Source of the DNA: Flammeovirga agarivorans
GTDB lineage: Bacteria > Bacteroidota > Bacteroidia > Cytophagales > Flammeovirgaceae
Reading direction: 5' to 3'
Assembly: GCF_012641475.1 (NCBI RefSeq)
Contig: NZ_JABAIL010000003.1
Coordinates: 622,318 to 686,317 of the forward strand
DNA length: 64,000 bases
Position numbers and translations under genes: made by a program. How positions within the stretch are numbered: position 1 is the first letter of the stretch; each line of letters starts with the position of its first letter. Below the pieces are notes generated by a model, which saw nothing but the letters and a program-made list of their open reading frames with translations, was not told where the DNA came from and did not search any database. Shown in pieces: positions 25,301 to 34,013 of the stretch.

Positions 25301-26452
25301 AATTGGGGTGAAGGGTTAGCAACGGTGAAGGCTTCTGGTACAAATACTGTACTTCTAATTGAGGATCAAAGTAACATTGAATTTGAAAACCTATCCTTGA
25401 CAGGAGCCATATATGGTGTAAATATTCAGCAGAATGATTTTCCTATTTCTGGTGTCTCATTAAAAAATATTGAACTAAAAGGACTTAGTACTGGAGTGGT
25501 AGTCAATGGTAAATCAAGTAAAGTAAAAAACGTTGAAATTGAAGGATGTACATTCGATGGGTTGTCCTCTACTGCAGTAATTTTGAGAAATACAGAAGAC
25601 TTTAGTTTAACCGCTAATTCATTTATTGATATACAGGGAAATGGAATTGTTTTGGAAGAAGATAATCATGGAGCTACGATTACGGCCAATTCATTAATTC
25701 ATGTAACTGCGTCGGGTATTAAAACAGAAGGGAAGCTATATCAATCAGAAGTGAGCTATAATCTATTTGTAGATAACCTTGGTGAGTTATTGATAGATGC
25801 AGCTGAAGGAACAGAGAATGCCTTTCTTCACAATACGTATTATACCAGCCAAGGAAAGAAACAGAGTATTCAATTTACAGAAAACAGTGAGTGGGATGTG
25901 ATCAATAATATCTTCCAATTTGATGGCAGTGTTGAGGTGGTTATTGCAGAGAAAATCAATTTTGTCAATAACAATATTTACGGAGTTGGCATTGAGTTTT
26001 CAGGTTATCCAATAGACGATAAAAACACCTATGATAATCCTTATTTATTAGATGCTGGAAGTAGTGATAAAGAAGAATATATGGTCTTTGCAAATTCTAG
26101 TATGATAGGTGCAGCGACACCGATCGTTACAAGAGCGACATTAGATGTTTTAGGAAATGAAATATCAAAAGTTGGTAGTGATCTAATGGGTTGTATTCAA
26201 GTCTATTCAGAGGATGAAGTAACGAGTATTTCTGAGGATATTAAGCACTCTAAATGGATAGTGTACCCCAACCCCTCTATTGGAAAAGTACAAGTTAACC
26301 TTGAGGAGGGAGCTGTAGTCGAAGTCATAGCTTTCAATGGTAATAAATTTATAAGAAAGGTAGTTAATGGATCGATTGATCTTGAGGATTTACCTAGAGG
26401 TGCTTATATTCTATGTTATCAACATAATAGAACAAAATTGATCTTGCGTTAG
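22325..26452 (+). CDS. T9SS-secreted protein with three parallel beta-helix modules, putative polysaccharide-degrading enzyme
   Basis: This 1375-residue secreted protein has a signal peptide (cleavage after L-Y-A) and starts at ATG 22325 or 22334. Three DUF1565-like beta-helix modules each open with a related motif: Y-Y-I-D-A-Q-N-G-N-D near residue 29, F-Y-V-D-A-E-R-G-D-D near 539 and I-Y-I-D-P-V-N-G-D-D near 930. Only module 1 keeps the segment shared with the protein at 9993 (D-P-R-M...R-G-S-G, S-C-G-A-H-V-D near residue 312, then E-G-G-F-V-E-I-L-G and Y-R-Y-N-V-S-V-N-D-G-W-R). Modules 2 and 3 lack it and may serve binding or spacing. The C-terminus is a type A T9SS domain (V-Y-P-N-P, D-L-P-R-G-A-Y-I-L). 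The module 1 residues suggest an enzyme; family and substrate are unknown. Two operator copies lie upstream. Confidence 0.82.
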   Translation: MNEMKITTNFFIIFFVHSLFFGSQLYATDYYIDAQNGNDTYNGTSEKTPWKSLQKVNTITLSAGDHVYLKSGQEHKGQLKPKGSGTEALPIVITKYGGDILPVINGQGYRANIYLNNVAGYEILDLEFINDGGDALDDHEKTDINRAAIYITSTLKIEKYFLLKGLKIHDIYPKGPTVDEDGDPTYNGQALTISTSSKNPTYIEKLIMEDCDIYDIGYRAITTGRWSRENTEAAYLYHKDFVLRNNNIYDIGGAGIVPIHIDGLLVEGNTTNFTGSTKDPRMIGRGSGIWPLYCKNVVIQHNNFMRARGKKDSCGAHVDIGNENTLIQYNYSYDNEGGFVEILGKNINTIYRYNVSVNDGWRVKNDRSPQYGVIFWMSGYAGNGEPNEGSINTQIYNNTIYVGEDITTRILMDYGMDTHFKNNIVINDGELIYYEKRDIGTHFDYNYFYGNDIKLQQSNKPMPYGSNDVVGVDPQVLNAGSLLDRDYRIKSTSPTIGTGAVIDENGGLDYWGQDLPNGKPTIGAYEYNVTSSGDLPTQFYVDAERGDDTNSGNDLKAAYKSLEMINKLSLVPGDKVYLKGVFEGAQLNIGNSGSEENPIIIAGISEEETPTLVMNASTSAIILTNADYVTLRNLKIEKGEGNNLQPSIKGVFNNALDHHDLSFENIHIFNTAGHGFSFVPDNGNLSNLSFKNVSVSNSKGSGLVAKDVSNITIESSEFLDNEGYAYFFEGENSMDIYRNRTVNNALGVLSASEDGQNIVARFNISINDGQFDADGKLWNIGSSSTFKGFNNTTYIPINRNLNVVVGDQSSVELRNNLFYHDGKVTFDLPSAYTADYNAFFGISEKPSFTFGEHTVFEDPLVMDKTSVEAEGFILSRTSPLNEAGEMIENIGPVDYFGDDIENISAWNIGFNMVASNEIVGDRVDPEKIYIDPVNGDDENDGFSPEQALKSLEQLSNTRIIAGDEILLSTESVHQGQLQIIGYGTLDKPIKVTNWGEGLATVKASGTNTVLLIEDQSNIEFENLSLTGAIYGVNIQQNDFPISGVSLKNIELKGLSTGVVVNGKSSKVKNVEIEGCTFDGLSSTAVILRNTEDFSLTANSFIDIQGNGIVLEEDNHGATITANSLIHVTASGIKTEGKLYQSEVSYNLFVDNLGELLIDAAEGTENAFLHNTYYTSQGKKQSIQFTENSEWDVINNIFQFDGSVEVVIAEKINFVNNNIYGVGIEFSGYPIDDKNTYDNPYLLDAGSSDKEEYMVFANSSMIGAATPIVTRATLDVLGNEISKVGSDLMGCIQVYSEDEVTSISEDIKHSKWIVYPNPSIGKVQVNLEEGAVVEVIAFNGNKFIRKVVNGSIDLEDLPRGAYILCYQHNRTKLILR

Positions 26453-26470
26453 TATTGAGGTGAAATGTTA

Positions 26471-26507
26471 AAAAACGGGCTAATCAGAGAGTTTAGTCCG
26501 TTTTTTT
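26471..26507 (+). terminator. Terminator after the large beta-helix gene
   Basis: The AAAAACGG and CTAA arms pair with TTAG and CCGTTTTT across 26471-26507, with the T-run forming the tail. Confidence 0.8.
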
Positions 26508-26624
26508 ATGATTAATAGTATGTGTATTTGTGAAGAAATTTAAATTTTTTTAAGATTGTATAGAATACCAATTCTATTTTACAATTCTTTTAAACACGAT
26601 TTTGTTCCAGCTACCAAAAGGTAA

Positions 26625-26690
26625 AGTCAATAAAGTACTACTTTATGTATAAAGGTGTAATGAATACGCTAATAATATATATGATATTTG
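26625..26690 (+). promoter_or_regulatory. Operator-promoter module of the SusC/SusD operon
   Basis: Half-site AGTCAATA at 26625-26632 is followed by GTACTACTT and a weaker second half-site TGTATAAA at 26646-26653, 21 bp downstream start to start. Exactly 29 bp later comes GATATTTG at 26683-26690. Confidence 0.75.
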
Positions 26691-26797
26691 AAGTGTAGGC
26701 TAGTTATAAGAATCCATTCAATATCTGACAACAATGACTATTCTTTCTACCTACTTTATGAGGCTTCCCTCTTTTTGAAAAATGATGATTAGATGAA

Positions 26798-29700
26798 ATG
26801 AACACTAACTTATTTACTATTTTAACAGCATTCTTGTGTTTTGTAAGTATGTCCATTACAGCACAGGATGAATTCACACTGAAAGGTGTGGTAAAAGATG
26901 CCAACAATGAATCTTTACCTGGGGTAAGTGTCATTGTAAAAGGCACCAACTCTGGAGGTATCACCAATTTTAACGGTGAATTTTCCCTTCAAGCAAAATC
27001 TGGCGATACTTTAGTTTGCTCATTTATTGGCATGAAAACTAAAGAAGTAGCGGTAAACAACGAAAGCTTTATCACAGTGACTTTACAAGAAAATGTAGAG
27101 CAACTAGAGGAAGTTGTAGTTACTGGCTACGGTGAGATGAGAAAAAGAGACTTAACAGGTTCCTTAACCCAAATTGATGAATCGACAGATGTAAAAACTC
27201 AATTCTCTACCGTAGACGGACTTTTACAAGGTCGTTCTGCAGGTGTACAAGTGATTGGTAACGATGGTAGCGCAGGTGGTGCTACTTCCGTTAAAATCCG
27301 AGGAACCAACTCATTAAGAGGTAATAACGAACCACTTTATGTTGTAGATGGTGTAATTGTATCTACTGCAGGTGAAGGTATGAGTAGCCCTTTTGAAGGT
27401 GGTGAAGGATATGCCATGGGTGCACAGAATGGACTGGCAGGTATCAACCCAAGAGATATTGAATCGATGGAGGTGTTGAAAGATGCTTCTGCAACAGCGA
27501 TCTATGGTTCTCGTGGAGCCAACGGTGTTATCCTAATAACTACTAAAAAAGGTGAGAAGGGAACAGAGAAAGTAACTGCTTATGCCAATACTTCTATCTC
27601 CCAATTCCAAAGAGAAATTGATGTTTTAGATGGACATGAGTATGCTGCGTTTATCAATGAGATCAAATTACAACAAGGGACTCGTCCGATGTATAACATT
27701 GATCCAGTAACCAAAGAAGTTTCTAGTTTTAATAATGGAGACGTATTTAAGTCTGTAAATTGGCAAGATGAAGTATATCAACAAGCCGTTAGCTACAATG
27801 CGGGAGCAACACTAAGTGGTGGATCTAAGAAGTCAAACTATTACATAGCGGCAAACTATAGAAATAATCAAGGTCTTCAATCTATTGCTAGTGTTAACGG
27901 TGGTGACTTAAGAATTAACTACAGTAGAAATGTAAGTGATAAGTTTAATTTCAATATTAAATCATCACTATATTATTCAAGTGGTTCTTACTCTCAGTCT
28001 GGTTTATCAGCAGGTGGTAATGCTTCTATTGTAACACAGGCGATCATGTCTAGACCATTAGAAGGAGGTTCACTAGCAGATGGTGATACTGAAAATGAGG
28101 ATACGAATAATACACCTCTAACTAGAATGTTAAGTACCGATGATCTTACAGAAGAACTTCGCTCTCAGTTATCGTTGAACATGAAATACAAGTTCAATAA
28201 ATACCTTACTTATAACTTAAGAGCCGGTGCAGATATTCGTCTTAAAGATAGAGAAGTTTGGTACGGACCAGGTACTACAAGGGGTGACAGATCAAATGGT
28301 ACGTACAATCAATCGTCACAAGATCGTAGAGCATTTACTATCGATAATTTATTGATGTATAATCGTACTTTCAATAAGAAGCATAGAATCAATACTACTA
28401 TTGGTGCTACTTACGATGGTGTACTTCAAGATAATCAGGTTTATGGTGTCGCTGACTTCGGAAACAAGACATACAGAACTGAATTCCCTCAATTAGGTAG
28501 AACAGTGATTATGCCTTTCTCAAAAACAAGATCTGATTATACAGTATTATCAGGTTTAGCTAGAGCAAATTACTCTTTTAAAAATAGATATATTCTTACT
28601 GCTTCAGTAAGAGCAGATGGTTCTTCAAAATTTAGACCTGACAGACAATGGGGTTACTTCCCTTCATTATCTACAGCATGGTACATCTCAGACGAACCTT
28701 GGATGAAAGGCCTAAAGACATTATCTAACTTAAAATTAAGAGCAGGATGGGGTCAAACAGGTAACCAATCTGTTCCTCCTTACAGATCGTGGCAAAGTTA
28801 TACAACAGGTAGATATGTAGATATCAATGGTAATACAATTACTACAACAAATCCTATCAACTTTGAAAACCCTAATATTACTTGGGAAACAACGGCACAA
28901 ACAAACGTTGGTATCGATTTAGGTTTCTTTGATGATAGAATCACATTAGTAACAGATATCTATTACAAACAAACAGATGATCTTTTACAGCAAGTACAGA
29001 TTCCTAACTCTTCAGGATTCGGAAATTACTTAACCAATAGAGGTTCTTTAGAAAGTAAAGGTATTGAGTTTGCACTAAGCACAGTAGCATACGACAAAAA
29101 CGACTTTAAATTAGAAGTAGGTGGTAATATCTCTTTCAATAGAACAGTGATTACTGACTTAGGTGTTCCTCCTTCAACATTCTTCTTGAATGGTAAAGAA
29201 GTAACAGAACAAATGATCCAAGGTTCTAATATTGCAACAGGTTATGTATTAAAGGCGCCAGCTAACATTTTCGTAGTAGGTGAGCAGTTAGGATTAATCT
29301 ATGGATATGAGACAAATGGTATTTATAAGTCAGCAGAAGAAGCTGCAGCAGGTGCTCCTATCAATGATAAACCAGTAAAAGCAGGTGATGTACGTTTTGT
29401 TGATCAGAACGGTGATGGTAAAATCACTCCAGATGATAGGACGACAATCGGTAATCCAAACCCTAAATTCAACTATGGTATCAACCTTAACGCATCGTAT
29501 AAAAACTTAAGTTTAGCGGTACTATTTACAGGAGTTTATGGCAACGATTTATTAAATTCTGGAATGGCATTCTATGGTTACCCAGATCCGATGTGGAACA
29601 GTAACAACGTTAGAAGAGACGTTTATCAAGACAATTGGTCAGAATCTAATACAAACGGTAATAACCCAAGAGTGGGTTATGGTTACACAGACGGTTACAA

Positions 29701-29977
29701 TAACCTAATTAATGATAGAGTGATTGAGGATGGCAGTTACTTAAGATTATCTACAGTAACATTATCGTATAATGTACCTACTGCTAAATTAGGGATGAAG
29801 AAGGTGAAATACTTAAATGTATACGCGACGGGTAGAAACTTATTCTTACTAACGAACTACACAGGTTATGACCCTGAAATCACTTCTTACTTATACGACG
29901 GTACTATTCTAGGTGTAGATTGGCAAACAATGCCTAACCCAAGAACGTTCATCTTCGGTTTCAACTTAACATTCTAA
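26798..29977 (+). CDS. SusC/RagA family TonB-dependent outer membrane transporter
   Basis: This is the outer membrane importer for oligosaccharides of the locus, energized by TonB. A signal peptide (cleavage after I-T-A) precedes a carboxypeptidase-regulatory-like domain (about 26-105, with L-K-G-V-V-K-D and L-P-G-V-S-V-I-V-K-G-T). The TonB-box-like segment E-E-V-V-V-T-G-Y-G is near residue 107, then come the plug domain (with S-A-T-A-I-Y-G-S-R-G-A-N-G-V-I near 235) and a 22-strand barrel ending in the terminal phenylalanine F-N-L-T-F. The 1059-residue length is typical. The SusD gene starts 15 bp downstream. It is the only SusC in the window, so it probably serves the whole locus. Confidence 0.97.
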   Translation: MNTNLFTILTAFLCFVSMSITAQDEFTLKGVVKDANNESLPGVSVIVKGTNSGGITNFNGEFSLQAKSGDTLVCSFIGMKTKEVAVNNESFITVTLQENVEQLEEVVVTGYGEMRKRDLTGSLTQIDESTDVKTQFSTVDGLLQGRSAGVQVIGNDGSAGGATSVKIRGTNSLRGNNEPLYVVDGVIVSTAGEGMSSPFEGGEGYAMGAQNGLAGINPRDIESMEVLKDASATAIYGSRGANGVILITTKKGEKGTEKVTAYANTSISQFQREIDVLDGHEYAAFINEIKLQQGTRPMYNIDPVTKEVSSFNNGDVFKSVNWQDEVYQQAVSYNAGATLSGGSKKSNYYIAANYRNNQGLQSIASVNGGDLRINYSRNVSDKFNFNIKSSLYYSSGSYSQSGLSAGGNASIVTQAIMSRPLEGGSLADGDTENEDTNNTPLTRMLSTDDLTEELRSQLSLNMKYKFNKYLTYNLRAGADIRLKDREVWYGPGTTRGDRSNGTYNQSSQDRRAFTIDNLLMYNRTFNKKHRINTTIGATYDGVLQDNQVYGVADFGNKTYRTEFPQLGRTVIMPFSKTRSDYTVLSGLARANYSFKNRYILTASVRADGSSKFRPDRQWGYFPSLSTAWYISDEPWMKGLKTLSNLKLRAGWGQTGNQSVPPYRSWQSYTTGRYVDINGNTITTTNPINFENPNITWETTAQTNVGIDLGFFDDRITLVTDIYYKQTDDLLQQVQIPNSSGFGNYLTNRGSLESKGIEFALSTVAYDKNDFKLEVGGNISFNRTVITDLGVPPSTFFLNGKEVTEQMIQGSNIATGYVLKAPANIFVVGEQLGLIYGYETNGIYKSAEEAAAGAPINDKPVKAGDVRFVDQNGDGKITPDDRTTIGNPNPKFNYGINLNASYKNLSLAVLFTGVYGNDLLNSGMAFYGYPDPMWNSNNVRRDVYQDNWSESNTNGNNPRVGYGYTDGYNNLINDRVIEDGSYLRLSTVTLSYNVPTAKLGMKKVKYLNVYATGRNLFLLTNYTGYDPEITSYLYDGTILGVDWQTMPNPRTFIFGFNLTF

Positions 29978-29992
29978 AATCTACCTACTAAC

Positions 29993-31633
29993 ATGAAAAA
30001 TAATCAGATCTTAAAATATATAATTCTTCCACTTTTAATATTGTCATCTTGTACAATTAAGGAAGAACCACCATTGGCAGATAAAGACCTTATTTACCAA
30101 GATGTTACAGCAAAAAAAGCAGTACTGGATGGTGTGTACGCTTTAATGATTGATTTTCCAGCATACAAGCAAGGGTATCATGATACCAAACAAACACACT
30201 CAGGTATTTTAAACTCGAAACAGTCTGCACAAAGAACAACTTTCGGTTCATTAAACATGGACCCAACGTTCAGTGGATTAGACAACAGCTGGAACAGTTA
30301 TTATTCGGCAGTATTTAGATTGAATCAATTTTTATATGATGTGCCTTTAACAGAAGAGTCTACAGATTCGGAAAGAGATTTAATTGGTAATGCACATTTC
30401 TTAAGAGCTTTTCAGTATTTCCATATTGTAAGATCTTGGGGTGATGTACCTTTAGTAACATCTCCGACTTCAGAAGAGACAATACACAATGCGAAATCTT
30501 CTAAAAGTGATGTATACAAGCAAATTATTGCCGATCTGAATGTTGCTATCGATAACATGAGTGAAGCAGGTATTGCTCCAGGATACCCAAGTGTACATGC
30601 TGCAGAGTTCTTATTAGCGAAAGTATACATGTGGATCGCTTCTGCAGAAGATAGTGGAGAAGAAGAGATGTTAATCAGTGGTATTCCTTTTGAAACAGAT
30701 ACGACTACGAATGTAGAATTAACGTACTGGCAAAGTGCAAAAGCACATGCAGATAAAGTATATGGTATGTATTCATTAGTACCTAACTATAATACATTAT
30801 TTGATGCAAAAGAAGGAAACCAGACTTCAGAAAGTATTTTCGAATTAAACTTTAACAGTGAAGTAGCTCAAGTATCTTATACTGCGATTTTCACTCCTAA
30901 TAACTACACAAAAGGATTGAATAACTACGGTAGAATCGTAGTGAATCCAGAGGTATATACAAAACATATCAATACGCACCCTACAGATCCAAGGTTTATC
31001 AATAACTATTTATCAGAATACATCGGTTATGCTAGAGATCAAGCAACGGGAGAGGTAGTTGAATCTCAGTGGCCAACAGTGATGAGAATTCATACTGAAA
31101 ATAGATTGACACTAAGAGAGAATCAAGTGGGTAGTGGTTATGGTAATTTAACGAAGCATATTATCAAGGATAGAGACCAAACTACATTGGACTCACCACA
31201 AGGATTTATCATATATAGATATGCAGACTTACTATTAATGCTTGCCGAAATAGAAAACGAACTAGGCAACTCTAGCCAAGGTGAAGTATACTTAAATGAA
31301 GTTCTTGAAAGAGCAAGAAACTCAGCAGAAACACCATCATTTGAGCCAGAAGGTGTAAACGGTCTTTCTCAAGAAGAGTTAAGAGAGCGTATTTACAACG
31401 AAAGAGAATTTGAGTTGATAGGTGAAGGAGAAGACTGGTATGAAGCAAGAAGAAGAGGGTTTGCTTTCTTCACTTCTCATGTCATCGAACCACATAACAA
31501 CTTTATATATTTCAATGAAAACATTGATGTTCTGTTTAATACAACAAGAAAAGGGATGTTACTTCCTATTCCATTAAACGAGATAACAAACAATCAAAAA
31601 ATGACATCTGCAGATCAGAATTTCGGTTACTAA
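29993..31633 (+). CDS. SusD/RagB family outer membrane lipoprotein
   Basis: This is the lid lipoprotein that partners with SusC to bind glycans at the cell surface. The lipoprotein signal ends in L-S-S-C with the cysteine near residue 20. The helical TPR-like core is recognisable from L-I-G-N-A-H-F-L-R-A-F-Q-Y-F near residue 130, Y-R-Y-A-D-L-L-L-M-L-A-E near 408 and R-I-Y-N-E-R-E-F-E-L-I-G-E-G near 465, all typical of the family. The 546 residues match the usual size. It lies 15 bp after SusC and 52 bp before the next lipoprotein gene. Confidence 0.96.
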   Translation: MKNNQILKYIILPLLILSSCTIKEEPPLADKDLIYQDVTAKKAVLDGVYALMIDFPAYKQGYHDTKQTHSGILNSKQSAQRTTFGSLNMDPTFSGLDNSWNSYYSAVFRLNQFLYDVPLTEESTDSERDLIGNAHFLRAFQYFHIVRSWGDVPLVTSPTSEETIHNAKSSKSDVYKQIIADLNVAIDNMSEAGIAPGYPSVHAAEFLLAKVYMWIASAEDSGEEEMLISGIPFETDTTTNVELTYWQSAKAHADKVYGMYSLVPNYNTLFDAKEGNQTSESIFELNFNSEVAQVSYTAIFTPNNYTKGLNNYGRIVVNPEVYTKHINTHPTDPRFINNYLSEYIGYARDQATGEVVESQWPTVMRIHTENRLTLRENQVGSGYGNLTKHIIKDRDQTTLDSPQGFIIYRYADLLLMLAEIENELGNSSQGEVYLNEVLERARNSAETPSFEPEGVNGLSQEELRERIYNEREFELIGEGEDWYEARRRGFAFFTSHVIEPHNNFIYFNENIDVLFNTTRKGMLLPIPLNEITNNQKMTSADQNFGY

Positions 31634-31685
31634 ACCAGAAATAACTCAGAGTCATAGAAATTGAAATAAGTAAGAGATTACAATT

Positions 31686-33659
31686 ATGAAAAAGATATTT
31701 TTATATAGTGTTATTGCTCTTTTAGCGGCATTAGCATCTTGTACAAAAGAAAAAGAGGTACTGGAAGATGTGGAGACAGACATCTCTAACCCTCCAAGTC
31801 AGGTGCAATACGATGGTGTGATCACTGGTTATGCAGATACTATCGCATCGGCCTTACCTTCGATGAACGGAACAACCAATGTCATCTTTGGTATTGAAAA
31901 ACCGGTAAGAATCTACATCGATGGTGAAATGTATGATTACGCTACTGGAGTTTATGATAGTGCACAAATTCAAACGCTTTTTTCTACAGCAGAGAAAGAT
32001 GGAAATGTTTTGATTTCCAATTCCCTTCAGATGGATGTAGCAGAACTTCCTTATGGAGATTATGTGGTGGATGTTTACACTGACTACAGAGGTGGTACAG
32101 TGGTACATGACTCGGCCATTACATTCCATTTAATTAATCTAGCAGTAGCTTTGGAAAAAGACTTGTATGAGTCCGAATTAAAAACTTCTGACTTAGGAGT
32201 GTTTCAAACTGTAAAAGGTATGATTACTGATCCGGAAGAAACAGAATTAGAGATCACTTCTTATAAATTAATGGACAATGCACCTGAATGGTTAAGTATT
32301 GATTCATTATCTGGTGAAATTTCTAAAAATACAGTGTATCTAGATACAGGGGACTATCAGTTTGGAGTGATGGTAAATACAAATATTGGTGGTAAATATT
32401 TCGATAGTACAGTAGCTGTGACTGTTGATCCATTGGATATTACAGTGAACTACCCAGAAGTAGATCTAGCATTCTTACATTTAGGAGAAGTATCTTCACC
32501 AACAGTTGTTGGAGGAGAACTTTCGGATGCCGATCCTAGTTCATTTAGATACAGTTTTGTCGATGAAGTAATAGGCTTTTCTATAGACTCATTAACGGGT
32601 GTGATCTCTAGACCAAACTTATCTAATTCTCAATCAACGAATAATATTAGAGTTGTATTGAAAACGGATATTGGTAATACATTGGTATCAACAGCTGTAG
32701 TGAATATTGCTCCTAAACCTGTAATGTCATTTACATCGGGAGGTAATGCAACTACGAAAGTGACAATGTCTCCTTGGACTGGGTTCACTGACTTACAAAT
32801 TGTATTAGACCAGTTAAGTGCAAATAGTCAAACATATAGCATTACTTCAGACATTGAAGGTTTAACTGTTGATGCAAATACAGGTGTTATTTCGATGGCA
32901 GAAGAGCAAGCGGTAGATGTTGGAGAATACTTAATTTCTGTTGATGTTTATGTAGATGGTATCGATGAACCTGTTCCATATAGTGATGTGTATACTGTTG
33001 TTGTAGAAGTGAAATCATTCGATTATACAGGCGGAATTGAGAACATCAACCAAGATATACTTACTGCAGAGTACAACGGTGTGAGAGCATATGAATACTC
33101 TGGTTTGGTACAACCGGCATGGGCTCAGACAAAAATGTATGCGAACTCTGTAGATGCATCGGCTTCTATTCCACATGTGAAAACAGTATTTGGAGATGCA
33201 GCAGCATTTGAATTAGGTAGAATTGGTGTAGTACAAAGAATTCCATTGGACGGTACAAATGGTAGAATTAAGTCGATTCAATTTAGTTACCTAGAAGCAG
33301 CATCTGTATTGTATGGAGCAGGTGTGAACTACACTAGAACAGTAGAATTATCTTACAAAGAAGTAGATGCTTCTAACTATGTTGCAGATGATTGGACAAC
33401 AATAATAACAGAAGGAGATGAAAACGGATGGAGTTCTGGTTATTTTGATGGTATCCAATGGGGAATTACAAATGCTAGACCTTATTTATTACCGTCTGAA
33501 GCAACGAAGATTGAAAGACCAATTGATGTAAGTGAATCTGATAGCGATCATTTATTCGTAGGTATGTTCTTTGATATGCATATCAAAATGTGGGTAAACT
33601 TTGGTATCGCAGACATCAAATACACAACTATCGAAGCTTACAATGCGATCTTTGAATAG
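31686..33659 (+). CDS. Surface lipoprotein with cadherin-like repeats, putative glycan-binding protein (SusE/F position)
   Basis: This 657-residue lipoprotein (signal ending L-A-S-C) occupies the place of a surface glycan-binding protein next to SusC and SusD. The middle part has two or three cadherin/Ig-like repeats, with D-S-L-S-G-E-I-S and D-S-L-T-G-V-I-S and D-A-N-T-G-V-I-S motifs near residues 206, 300 and 400. These would form an extended stalk. The last 200 residues are a separate beta-rich domain with many aromatic residues that could bind glycan. I know no precise family for it. A terminator follows, closing the SusC-SusD-lipoprotein operon. Confidence 0.75.
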   Translation: MKKIFLYSVIALLAALASCTKEKEVLEDVETDISNPPSQVQYDGVITGYADTIASALPSMNGTTNVIFGIEKPVRIYIDGEMYDYATGVYDSAQIQTLFSTAEKDGNVLISNSLQMDVAELPYGDYVVDVYTDYRGGTVVHDSAITFHLINLAVALEKDLYESELKTSDLGVFQTVKGMITDPEETELEITSYKLMDNAPEWLSIDSLSGEISKNTVYLDTGDYQFGVMVNTNIGGKYFDSTVAVTVDPLDITVNYPEVDLAFLHLGEVSSPTVVGGELSDADPSSFRYSFVDEVIGFSIDSLTGVISRPNLSNSQSTNNIRVVLKTDIGNTLVSTAVVNIAPKPVMSFTSGGNATTKVTMSPWTGFTDLQIVLDQLSANSQTYSITSDIEGLTVDANTGVISMAEEQAVDVGEYLISVDVYVDGIDEPVPYSDVYTVVVEVKSFDYTGGIENINQDILTAEYNGVRAYEYSGLVQPAWAQTKMYANSVDASASIPHVKTVFGDAAAFELGRIGVVQRIPLDGTNGRIKSIQFSYLEAASVLYGAGVNYTRTVELSYKEVDASNYVADDWTTIITEGDENGWSSGYFDGIQWGITNARPYLLPSEATKIERPIDVSESDSDHLFVGMFFDMHIKMWVNFGIADIKYTTIEAYNAIFE

Positions 33660-33706
33660 GTCTCTCTTGACTTTATAGTTAAATTCATAGAATTGTTATA
33701 TATCTT

Positions 33707-33738
33707 AAGGCTATTCCTTTATTGGAGTAGCCTTTTTT
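33707..33738 (+). terminator. Terminator of the SusC/SusD operon
   Basis: AAGGCTA at 33707-33713 pairs with TAGCCTT at 33728-33734, with an inner TCC/GGA pairing, and a T-run follows to 33738. Confidence 0.85.
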
Positions 33739-33886
33739 GTGTTGTATAGTACTATTTTTTCTAAGGGAATTAATGGAAAGTCATGATTAAATTACATCCA
33801 CTTTGATCTATTCTGTGCTACAATTATCTTAGATCATAGAAAATCAGTCAGATTTTTTCAAAATCAACAGACATTTAATAGCTCAA

Positions 33887-33952
33887 AGTCAATAATGTGC
33901 TACTTATAGTGAATTAGTGTTGAATACTTACGTTCCAAACCTCCGATATTTA
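33887..33952 (+). promoter_or_regulatory. Operator-promoter module of the sulfatase/GH2 operon (best consensus copy)
   Basis: Half-sites AGTCAATA at 33887-33894 and AGTGAATT at 33908-33915 start 21 bp apart with GTGCTACTT between them. Exactly 29 bp later comes GATATTTA at 33945-33952, 61 bp before the ATG. Confidence 0.75.
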
Positions 33953-34013
33953 CAATATTAATTGTGGAACTTACAATTCTGACAACTATACAAATAACAG
34001 ATAGCTTATTGAA

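Larger units (their letters stand above)
26453..26797. other. Intergenic region upstream of SusC
   Basis: This 345-bp gap holds the terminator at 26471-26507 and the operator-promoter module at 26625-26690. About 107 bp of leader separate the promoter box from the SusC ATG. I see nothing else. Confidence 0.65.
33660..34013. other. Intergenic region upstream of the 34.0 kb sulfatase operon
   Basis: This 354-bp gap holds the SusC/SusD operon terminator and the operator-promoter module at 33887-33952. The middle part, about 33740-33886, shows nothing I can name. Confidence 0.65.
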
